64,000 nt of DNA, taken from positions 2,151,501 to 2,215,500 of the forward strand of contig OW285192.1 of NCBI GenBank assembly GCA_935421135.1, given 5' to 3'. Position 1 is the stretch's first letter. Every line of letters starts with the position of its first letter. The notes below the pieces were generated by a model that saw only the letters and a program-made list of their open reading frames with translations, was not told where the DNA came from and made no database searches. The position numbers and the translations under genes were made by a program. Below, in pieces: positions 1 to 9,145 of this stretch. This stretch comes from Bugulina stolonifera (lineage: Eukaryota; Bryozoa; Gymnolaemata; Cheilostomatida; Bugulidae).

Positions 1-601
1 TCAGCTCGCCTCTACCCGCACTGCCATGTTTAATTCCAACCTTCTTACTCGATGTCCCGTCATTCTCTTTCTTTTTCTTGTCCACAACTTTCGCCGCCAT
101 GACAACACCATCTTCTTTGGACGAGAGTATAAGCGTGTCATCATCTTCCTCACCACTTTCCTCATTGATTGTAGTCGCTTTTCTTTTACGATGTCTAACA
201 ACACCTTCATCATCATCATCATCATCATCATCCTCAACACTATTCTTGATGGGGGTTGTTGGACGCTGCGCCTGCGAGTGCTCTCCTCGGTCTATAACAC
301 CGCGAGGCGCTGGAGAGCTGGTGGGTGGTGGACGCTGTAGCATTGATGATAACTCTCTTCTACCAGTCGTGGCTGGAATATCAAGCCTCCTTCGAAAGCG
401 CTCCCGTCTCGCCATCTCCGTCCTCAACTCCTCAACTTCTCTGGGTCTATTCTGACTCTCCTCTTCGTACTCGATCACCTGCTCCAGCTCAGCGTCGGTT
501 AAACCCATCAGCCCGTCTGTGTCACCGCTGCGAGGTGGTGGTGGCGGTGGTGGCGTCGATGAAAAGAAAAAGTTGTCCGAACTCATGTCTTGAGAACTCA
601 T
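1..601 (-). CDS. Acidic/basic low-complexity nuclear-type protein, partial (runs off the window start)
   Basis: The frame opens with ATG at 601-599 and stays open for 200 codons to the window edge, so this is the N-terminal part or a first exon. The protein starts MSSQDMSSDNFFFSS and is followed by seven prolines. Next come a Glu-rich helical segment (DAELEQVIEYEEE, about residue 32), an Arg-rich stretch (MARRERFRRRL, about residue 61), a Pro/Ser linker, a run of seven Asp after SVED, then the basic RHRKRK patch, a second acidic block and VDKKKKEN. Alternating acidic and basic blocks suggest a disordered nuclear protein, but I recognise no family. The start is supported by a minus-strand TATAAAAG at 751-744 and a CCAAT box at 797-793. 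The reading frame has no stop over 600 bases, which makes coding likely. The function is unknown. Confidence 0.6.
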   Translation of the reverse strand, partial: MSSQDMSSDNFFFSSTPPPPPPPRSGDTDGLMGLTDAELEQVIEYEEESQNRPREVEELRTEMARRERFRRRLDIPATTGRRELSSMLQRPPPTSSPAPRGVIDRGEHSQAQRPTTPIKNSVEDDDDDDDDEGVVRHRKRKATTINEESGEEDDDTLILSSKEDGVVMAAKVVDKKKKENDGTSSKKVGIKHGSAGRGEL

Positions 602-743
602 GTTGAGTGAGTGTAGTAGAGGATTTGAGTGTAGTAGAAGATCTGAGTGTAGTAGAAGAATCTTCTGCTGCAAGAGTTGTAGTGAGTTGTTGTCACACTT
701 ACACTGGAGTGTGGATGCTGATGAAACTTAACAAATGCTTGCT

Positions 744-797
744 CTTTTATACAGAGTGGGTGTGTACTTGTGTATGTACACGCTTTGATTTTATTGG
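744..797 (-). promoter_or_regulatory. TATA and CCAAT boxes for the 1-601 gene
   Basis: Read on the minus strand there is CCAAT (797-793) and, about 42 bases further on, TATAAAAG (751-744). The TATA box lies about 145 bases upstream of the ATG at 601. Between TATA and ATG, the segment 612-665 carries three short direct copies of a GAGTGTAGTAGA motif (plus-strand reading). The layout fits a conventional polymerase II promoter. The call rests on motif match and spacing only. Confidence 0.45.
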
Positions 798-889
798 TCG
801 AAACTGTTTTTGTACTTATTTTCTAGCTCTCATGCTGAATATACATCACCATGGGGTGATTACCCACCTCACCCCTAGTCTATGAGGAC

Positions 890-2215
890 CCTCCTAGGTC
901 GGAGGGGGTCGGAGAAGGTCGGAGAGGGTCGGAGGAAGGTCGGAGAGGGTCGGAGGGGGTTGGAGGAGGTCGGAGAGGGTTGGAGGAGGTTGGAGGAGAG
1001 TTGGAGAGGGTCGGAGGGGGTCGGAGGAGGGTCGGAGGGGGTCGGAGAGGGTCGGAGGAGGGTGGGAGGGGGTGGGAGAGAGTCGGAAGGGGTCGGAGAG
1101 GTGTGGAAGAGGGTCGGAGGGGGTCATAGAGGGGTGTCGGAGGGGGTTTTAGGGGGTCGGAGTGGGCTGCTAGGGGGTCGGAGGGGGTCGGAAAGGGGTG
1201 TTAGGGGGTCGGAGAGGGGTCTGAGGCAGTCGGAGGGGGTCGGAGAGGGGTAGGAGAGGGTCGGAGGTGGTGGGAGAGGGTCGGAGTGGGGTGGGAGGGG
1301 GTGGGAGAGGGGTGGGAGAGGGTCGGAGGTGGTGGGAGAGGGTCGGAGTGGGGTGGGAGGAGGTCGGAGGGGGTGGGAGAGGGTCGGAAGGGGTGGGAGA
1401 GGGTAGGAGTGGGGTGGGAGGAGGTCGGAGGGGGTGGGAGAGGGGTGGGAGAGAGTCGGAGGTGGTGGGAAAGGGGTGGGAGAGGGTCGGAGGTGGTGGG
1501 AGAGGGGTGGGAGAGGGTCGGAGGTGATGGGAGAGGGTCGAAGGGGGTGGGAGAGGGGTGGGAGAGGGTCGGAGGTGGTGGGAGAGGGTCGGAGGTGGTG
1601 GGAGAGGGGTGGGAGAGGGTCGGAGGTGGTAGGAGAGGGGTGGGAGAGGGTCGGAGGTGGTGGGAGAGGGTCGGAGTGGGGTGGGAGGAGGTCGGAGGGG
1701 GTGGGAGAGGGTCGGAGGGGGTGGGAGAGGGGTGGGAGAGAGTCGGAGGTGGTGGGAAAGGGGTGGGAGAGGGTCGGAGGTGGTGGGAGAGGGGTGGGAG
1801 AGGGTCGGAGGTGATGGGAGAGGGTCGAAGGGGGTGGGAGAGGGGTGGGAGAGGGTCGGAGGTGGTGGGAGAGGGTCGGAGGTGGTGGGAGAGGGGTGGG
1901 AGAGGGTCGGAGGTGGTGGGAGAGGGGTGGGAGAGGGTCGGAGGTGGTGGGAGAGGGTCGGAGTGGGGTGGGAGGAGGTCGGAGGGGGTGGGAGAGGGGT
2001 GGGAGAGGGTCGGAGGTGGTGGGAGAGGGGCGGGAGAGGGTCGGAGGTGGTGGGAGAGGGGTGAGAGAGGGTCGGAGATGGTGGGAGAGGGGTGGGAGAG
2101 GGTCGGAGATGGTGGGAGAGGGTAGGAGAGGGTCGGAGGTGGTGGGAGAGGGTCGGAATGGGGTGGGAGGAGGTCGGAGGGGGTGGGAGTTTTATAGCAG
2201 AAATCCCTCCTACCT
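890..2215 (+). repeat. G-rich minisatellite, GGGTCGGAGG / GGGTGGGAGAG units
   Basis: The segment is built from 10-12-base units such as GGTCGGAGGGG and GGTGGGAGAG, with higher-order blocks (GTGGTGGGAGAGGGTCGGAG) repeated from about 1260 to 2150. The plus strand is almost free of pyrimidine runs and has dense GGG/GGGG tracts, so G-quadruplex potential is high. Long open frames in it (for example 1286-2125 plus and 1201-2220 minus) follow from the period and are not genes. Confidence 0.95.
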
Positions 2216-2289
2216 CTCAAACTTATCTCACTAAGACCTGAGAGGATTAGAGAGGGGTGGGAGGGTTTGGAGAGGGGTGGGAGGTAGTT

Positions 2290-3910
2290 TCACCCCCTCC
2301 GACCCCCTAAAACCCCTCTCCGACCCCCTCCGACCCCTTAAAACCTCTCTCCGACCCCCTCCGACCCTCTAAAACCCCTCTCCGACCCCCTCCGACCCTC
2401 TAAAACCCCTCTCCGACCCCCTCCGACCCTCTAAAACCCCTCTCCGACCCCCTCCGACCCCTTAAAACCCTTCTCCGACCCCCTCCGACCCCTTAAAACC
2501 CCTCCCCGACCCCCTCCGACCCCCTAAAACCCCTCTCCGACCCCCTCCGACCCCCTAAAATCCCTCTCCGACCCCCTCCGACCCCTAAAACCCCTCTCCG
2601 ACCCCCTCCGACCCCCTAAAACCCCTCCCCGACCCCCTCCGACTCTCTAAAACCCCTCTCCGACCCCCTCCGACCCCTTAAAACCTCTCTCCGACCCCCT
2701 CCGACCCTCTAAAACCCCTCTCCGACCCCTCCGATCCCCTAAAATCCCTCTCCGACCCCCTAAAACCCCTCTCCGACCCCCTCCGACCCCCTAAAACCCC
2801 TCTCCAACCCCCTCCGACCCCTAAAACCCCTCTCCGACCCCCCCGACCCCCTAAAACCACTCTCCGACCCCCTCCGACCCCCTAAAACCCCTCTCCGACC
2901 CCCTCCGACCCTCTAAAACCCCTCTCCGACCCCCTCTGACCCCCTAAAACCCCTCCCCGACCCCCTCCGACCCCCTAAAACCCCACTCCGACCCCCTCCG
3001 ACCCCCTAAAACCCCTCTCCGACCCCCTCCGACCCCTAAAACCCCCCTCCGACCCCCTCCGACCCCCTAAAACCCCCCCGACCCCCTCCGACCCTCTAAA
3101 ACCCCTCTCCGACCCCCTCCGACCCCTAAAACCCCTCTCCGACCCCCTCCGACCCCTAAAACCCCTCTCCGACCCCCTCCGACCCCCTAAAACCCCTCTC
3201 CGACCCCCTCCGACCCTCTAAAACCCCTCTCCGACCCCCTCCGACCCCCTAAAACCCCTCCCCGACCCCCTCCGACCCCCTAAAACCCCTCTCCGACCCC
3301 CTCCGACCCCCTAAAACCCCTCTCCGACCCCCTCCGACCCCTAAAACCCCGCTCCGACCCCCTCCGACCCCCTAAAACCCCTTCCCGACCCCCTCCGACC
3401 CTCTAAAACCCCTCTCCGACCCCCTCCGACCCTCTAAAACCCCTCTCCGACCCCCTCCGACCCCCTAAAACCCCCCTCCAACCCCCTAAAACCCCTCACC
3501 GACCCCCTCCGACCCCTAAAACCCCTCTCCGACCCCCTCCGACCCCCTAAAACCCCTCTCCAACCCCCTCTGACCCCCTAAAACCCCTCCCCGACCCCCT
3601 CCGACCCCCTAAAACCCCTCCCCGACCCCCTAAAACCCCTCTCCGACCCCCTCCGACCCCTTAAAACTCCTCTCCGACCCTCTCCGACTCCCTAAAACCC
3701 CTCTCCGACCCCCTCCGACCCCCTAAAACCCCACTCCGACCCCCTCCGACCCCTTAAATCCCTTCTCCGACCCCCTCCGACCCCTTAAAACCCCTCCCCG
3801 ACCCCCCTCCGACCCCCTAGCACCCCACTCCGACCCCCTCCGACCCCCTAACACCACTCTCCGACCCTCTCCGACCCCCTAACACCCTCCTCCGACCCTC
3901 TCCGACCCCT
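2290..3910 (-). repeat. C-rich minisatellite, CCCCTCCGACCCCCTAAAAC units (G-rich on minus strand)
   Basis: About 50 copies of a roughly 28-31-base unit combine CCGACCCCCTCCGACCCC with TAAAACCCC. The unit is related to the array at 890-2215 but lies in the opposite orientation, so G-richness changes from plus to minus strand across about 2215-2295. On the minus strand each unit reads GGGGTTTTAGGGGGTCGGAG, which contains a telomere-like TTTTAGGGG. The units decay after 3830 into CTAACACC variants and end near 3910. Confidence 0.95.
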
Positions 3911-4005
3911 CCAACCTTCAAAATCTACCTCTTACCTCTTAACAATTCTAAAAAAGTCCTAACCTTAAAAATGCCTCTTTAACCTTAAAATGCCCCTTCT
4001 AGCTG

Positions 4006-4041
4006 ATTGGTTAAGAAATTTTTGAGCAAAAACATATAAAA
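4006..4041 (+). promoter_or_regulatory. CCAAT (inverted) and TATA boxes for the 4174 gene
   Basis: ATTGG at 4006-4010 is an inverted CCAAT box and TATAAAA lies at 4035-4041, about 135 bases before the ATG at 4174. Spacing and elements mirror the promoter of the divergent gene at 1-601. The two genes therefore face away from each other across the G-rich array. Confidence 0.45.
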
Positions 4042-4173
4042 ACAAAAGTTTTTCTGGTTGGGCCTCATTCCAAGAACTAAAGTTGAAGAAAGGTAAATCT
4101 GTATTGAAAAAAGTTCTACTTTCTTAAAAAAATTAGAAGTCCAAAAGTCTAGTGAATATACTGAACTACAACA

Positions 4174-7100
4174 ATGGTGAGTAATATTTACCTTATTTTT
4201 CTAGTAATTTTCTAGTAATTTTTTCTAGTAATTTTCTCTGAATAATGAGATTTTTTGCTCTACATTTTTATTTATTGTATTCTCACTTCTTTTACATTTT
4301 TTTTATCTTTTAATTATAGGCTTATTGCAATGACAAAAACATTGAATCGATTGTTTCAATCAAGCAAAATATGAAGGTGGTAGCTCAAGTAAGTGTTTTT
4401 ACTCTATCGTTTTGAATATATAGCTGTATACATTACTCTCTACTGTCTCTATTATATTTTCTAATCTTTCTTCATTAATTTCTCGAACATTTTATTCACA
4501 TTTTTTTTTCATTTTTTCTTTACCAGGCTAAACTAAATAACAATAGAGGGAGGGTATTGAGCGAAAAAGAAAGAAATCTCCTCAAAGAAGTATCTATAAG
4601 TGGTGAAGAGATTGGTGAGTTGATTTAAATATCTAGAGATGTTTAAAACTTTGTTACAACTATGCAAATATGTAGTATAAATAATTAGTTGTAACTATGT
4701 AAATATCTAGCATAAAAAATGAAACAATTCTAATGATGTTTTTTAGGTATTACAAGATATACAAAAGAGAAGAAGTCTCTTAAATACTACATATTCATGA
4801 AAAAAGAAAATCAAGAAAAGTTAAAAGAATACCTAAAAGAATGTGATTCATCTAAGCTCTGCCCATTATGTAAAAAAAAAATAGGTTATCGGATAAAGGA
4901 GCACGTGCAGCAACATTTTCTTTTCCGAGTCTGTACATGCTTACAGACTCGGGTAAATGATGAACGCATGCACGTGCACCTATCCAAATCTCCGTATGAT
5001 GAAAAGGATCATCCTTTGTCACATGCGGAGAGATTTTTGTCTGACACGGATAGCTTGATGGATTGTGCACACACCATCACTACTATCATAACTCGGGATT
5101 GGTCTCCAACTCTAACATTTCCACATCCCGCCCCCCCCCCCCCCCCCCCACCTTTCATAACCTTGCCTAACACTCTCACCCCTATCTTTTGTGGAGGATG
5201 TAAAATCCCGTGTGGTATGGTTTCTTACCAACCATTTCGACGATTTAAACAACTCTCCACTAACAAGCCCACCACCACCACCACTACCACCTCCATCACT
5301 ACTACATCCATCGCTGCCTCTACCAGTACATCTTACTCATCTAACACTACTCCCTCCTCACCTCTAATCAGATCTCAATCATTATCACCTCCTCATCCTC
5401 AATCATCATCTCCTCAACCTCAAGACAATTCACAAAATTACAATGAATATTTAGTAGACCATTCATTACCTCGCCTCAACAGAACCTCAAGCTGCATCAC
5501 AATCACCCTCTTCTCCTCCATGTCAAATAGTTCCTCCTCCTCCTCCTCCTACTTCTCCTCAAAGATCTAATTATGAGGATGAGGTTCTAGAAATCGCTGG
5601 CCCAGGTCTCAAATGTGCCAAATGGTCATTTCCAAAAAAATTGAGTTTTTATGCTCAGGTCACTTTGAGATGCTTGTTTTATCCAAAACTCAAAAATGAA
5701 AAAATTCTGCCCACTAGATCTCATTATTTGAGTGACACATTTGTGCCATCTGGGTTTTGCCACTGTGTAAACACAGGGCTCAAATGTGCCAACTGGCAAG
5801 TTTCATTGTTGTTTTATATATTTCCTCGGTCTATGCATACTGAAATCAAGTATTAGCTATATATTTAGCCCTATAAACAATATTTACAGTATATATAGAC
5901 TCATCAGCGGCATTTGCAGCGATAACTAGGTTTTATACCACATCATAAGAAGCTAACGTAAAATCGAGTTTTTGTCAACACTCAATTTAGTAATTGTGTT
6001 ATTGCCTTCTTGTTCATTTGATAAATACATGACTGTATGTACATATATTATACTAAACATAAATAATACTAAGATTTATCTCACAACCCATCACAAATGA
6101 AATACCAAAGTATTTCTGGCATCCCAATGCTAGAACTTGATCAAATATATAAAGAAGAAAGAACCTATTGCAAGAATTTCGCTAAAATAGCCCCATTAAA
6201 TGAGATAGTCAAATCATTATTAACCTGTGACCTGCCTTAGTAAAACCTCAACCACTGAACTTTGCAGTGAGAAAGCCTCAGATTTGTGGAACATGTTTAA
6301 AAAGTTGACCTATTCAGTAAGCTCTAATGACATTCTAAGGTACATCCACCAAAACTATGTAGGATATGCACCGTCTTCATGTAGGCTATTATAATATTAT
6401 ATATATTATGCACATTACATAATAATAAAAATAATACATTACTTGTATATTACATTATTTTATTCCGAGTATTGCATTTACATTCTATAGTATAACATAA
6501 CATAATATTATAATGCGTAGTATTATGGTACTAGAAATGATATCATGTAGTGTACATGTATATAAATTATTAGAGTCTAATAAAGTTGTTAGGCATGGAA
6601 CTATAATAATTGTTTTATCATATTATTTTTCTCCATCACTCATTATATACATGTATATCTATAATATCATAATTATTGTAATAATTTTCACGAATATTAG
6701 AATATATTATATTATAATATTATTAGTACACTGTATATTATATTGTAGTATTAGGCTACTAATTATTATATTATATTATGCTACATTATGTTATATTATG
6801 TTATATTATTTTATATTATATTACATTATATTATACTATATCATATTATATTATAATGATTTATGTTATATTACATCATCTTTAAACAACCTTGATCCAC
6901 TGGCTGAAAATTGTGTTGAATTTCTTGTGCAACCCTTACTATAGTCACTAATGTTATATTAGGACAAGCCAGATGGCACATTTGTTCTCTGAATTCACAA
7001 CAATTCAGTGAACAAATGTGCCATCACAGATTTGTTAATCCTTTGTTAATCTATGACAATGGGGATTTCAAACAATAACCATATATAAATAATTACATAG

Positions 7101-7719
7101 TTATAATGTGTAAATATTGTAAGTACTGGACAATTACATCTAAAAACACTGAAGCTACAGCTATCTGAACTTCAAATGCTAATTACTCAAAATCAGAATT
7201 TGTCCACTTGGCACATTTGAGTCCTGGGCCAGCGAAATGCTTTTCCCTTCGCCAAAAAGCAAAGACTCAACTATAAACTCTCCACCACACACTCCTATCA
7301 AACAAATGACTGCATCGACTTCACCTTCTCTCCAAACTCTACCTCCAGTGCGTGAAAGTCATTCTCCATCTCCATTCGGCTTACACGCGCATTGTAATAA
7401 CGACTCTCCAACCTCCATATCCACCTCACCTACCACATCACCCCAATCACCTATATGTCATTCTCCATCACCACCACCACCAGCACAGTCCCCACCCTCT
7501 CCGTGCACTACATCAACATCCGTGTCAGACAATGGAGAGTTGCCTGAGACCTATCTCAATCGAGAATGCCTAATACATTTATATAGAGCTAAAGCTTATT
7601 TTTATCATAGTCATGCTCTGAGGTGTATCGCTTCTGGTTGTAGAAGTGAGCTAGTAGATCGTTTTAAACGTAAAGCTCACGCCTACGATCAGAAAACAAG
7701 AGAGCTCACCTCAGAGTAA
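4174..7719 (+). pseudogene. Interrupted gene for a Cys/His- and Pro/Ser/Thr-rich protein (transposon insertion plus 4-bp frameshift)
   Basis: Exons by splice consensus are 4174-4176 (ATG only), 4320-4388, 4527-4614, and 4747 onward; all phases agree. The protein begins MAYCNDKNIESIVSIKQNM. It has a zinc-finger-like segment CPLCKKKIGYRIKEHVQQHF, a CTC...H..H segment, a long proline run over a 19-C tract (5132-5150), FCGGCKIPC, and then a Thr/Ser/Pro/Gln-rich region. Two lesions follow. CATT is duplicated in tandem at 5460-5463/5464-5467, which moves the frame by one. A 1640-bp element (5595-7234) then sits inside a codon, flanked by AAAT duplications. Downstream of it the same frame resumes (SPKSKDSTIN...) and ends with a charged tail (RSELVDRFKRKAHAYDQK) and stop at 7719. 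I recognise no family. It may be a dead allele, or the lesions may be polymorphic. Confidence 0.6.
5595..7234. mobile_element. Non-autonomous DNA transposon, 1640 bp, with inverted termini and 4-bp AAAT target duplication
   Basis: The left end CGCTGGCCCAGGTCTCAAAT (5595) matches the reverse complement of the right end (7234 inward: CGCTGGCCCAGGACTCAAAT). The inverted repeats run about 33 bases with few mismatches. AAAT flanks both ends (5591-5594 and 7235-7238). A CAAATGTGCCA motif recurs near both ends (about 5611, 5740, 5790, 6980, 7013 and 7213), probably as subterminal binding sites. The centre (6360-6880) is AT-rich simple sequence. No transposase was seen; the open frames at 5641-5856 and 6513-6944 are short and compositionally biased. 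The superfamily is not assigned. A 4-bp target duplication argues against hAT (8 bp) and Tc1/mariner (TA). Confidence 0.8.
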
Positions 7720-7989
7720 GGGTCTCAGCGCACTCTCCATATTTTTTTTATATATTACTATCTTATTTATACACCTTTCGCTTCTATATTTATAGTTTTA
7801 AATTTATAATTTCAAACAAAATATACGCATTTATACTTTCTAGCGAATGCGATATTATGCTTTCTATATAGTTTCAGTTATGTACTTTTTTCTACTCTAT
7901 ACTTTCCATTTTTTTTTCTATTCTATACTTTCTATCATTATATACTTTCTAAGGAATACGATAAAATATACGTATTGTTAATCGAAACC
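7720..7989. other. AT-rich spacer
   Basis: This is the 3' flank of the interrupted gene. It is T-rich, with several copies of TTCTATACTTTCTA-like sequence around 7860-7950 and no coding signal. Confidence 0.5.
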
Positions 7990-8540
7990 CAAAAACATGG
8001 TGATACGAATTTCAAAACCCCGGGGAAATAGTCGGGAAGAACGCGACGGGTCCCGGGCGGGAGGGACCCGGCTGGCGGCCGGCTCCCACCCCTCGTCCAC
8101 AGTCGATTGGTCAAAGGGTCGGGGCGGAGATTCCGAGGTTTGAGGGCGGGGCTTGGAATAGGAGAGGCGGGGGACGGGGTCGGTGGCGATCATTCGAGAG
8201 GCGAGAGGCGTGGAGAGAAGAGGCGCGAGGGAGAGGTTGGAGAGTTTTAAGAGAATCGAGGACGGGGACGTTTCATTCGAGGTAAGTTTTTTTTGGAGAT
8301 TTTTTTCGTTCGCGGTTAGGATTATTTTTTGAGATTTTTCGGTCGCGGTTAGGAAAATTTTTGGAGATTTTTCGTTCGCGGTTAGGAAATTTTTTGAGGA
8401 GGAAACGCTCAGTTCCGGAGCGCGACCTTGGCAAGGTCGTGGGGAAATTTTGGCTAGTTCCGGTGTCCTTGACGAAGGTCACGGAGGGTGGTGGCTCCTG
8501 ATTGGTCAGAATCCGAAATACGGCTCTGTGATTGGCTGAA
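7990..8540 (+). promoter_or_regulatory. CpG-rich promoter region with putative untranslated first exon
   Basis: This is a sharply GC- and CpG-rich island in an AT-rich neighbourhood, containing ATTGG (inverted CCAAT) at about 8104, 8498 and 8532. A strong 5' splice site, TTCGAG|GTAAGT, lies at 8281/8282. It would end a noncoding first exon starting somewhere in 8150-8250, probably for the receptor gene downstream. Just inside that intron, three copies of a roughly 38-base GATTTTTCG...CGGTTAGGA repeat occupy 8297-8400. An ATG at 7997 opens only about 50 codons and is not called. The exon carrying the signal peptide was not found. Confidence 0.4.
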
Positions 8541-8584
8541 TCCGTGGGGAAATGTCTGTGCAGATCTGCACTGATATTACTACT

Positions 8585-8872
8585 GATATCATACTCTTAC
8601 TAGCTCTTGCTACTAGTAGTGAGTATGTCTATCAAACGCGCTATCAAGTAGGATATCATACTCTCACTAGCTCTTGCTACTAGTAGTGAGTATGTCTATC
8701 AAACATGCTATCAAGTAGGATATCATACTCTTACTAGCTCTTGCTACTAGTAGTGAGTATGTCTATCAAACACGCTATCAAGTAGGATATCATACTCTCA
8801 CTAGCTCTTGCTACTAGTAGTGAGTATGTCTATCAAACACGCTATCAAGCAGGATATCATACTCTCACTAGC
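8585..8872. repeat. 67-bp tandem repeat with an internal dyad, about 4.3 copies
   Basis: GATATCATACTCT recurs at 8585, 8652, 8719, 8786 and 8853, exactly 67 bases apart. Each unit contains an imperfect inverted repeat, CATACTC..ACTAG and CTAGT.GAGTATG, separated by about 12 bases, so each copy can fold into a hairpin. Copies differ by only a few bases, which indicates recent expansion. Confidence 0.9.
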
Positions 8873-9145
8873 TGTTGATGCCACAGTTATTAGTGATAGC
8901 TTGGCTTCATAAGCAAAAAAGCTTTGATGACATACAAAAGGGCTTTATTTCAAGCATGAGTTTCGGAATTATTTCACCTCGGATAAGCCATTCAACTAAA
9001 ATATAGTTACATGTACATGAATAACCTACATTGTTTTCTCGCTCGATATAAAGCAATATTTGGAAGCTATACTACATGTGTATAATATGTATATAATTGT
9101 GTAACACATTTTACAATGTAATGCATTTTGTAATTCAATTGCCAG

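Noticed and set aside
1201..2220. 339-codon Pro/Ser/Leu frame on minus and related Gly/Glu/Arg frames on plus
   Set aside because: Produced by the G-rich minisatellite; composition and repeat pattern explain them fully.
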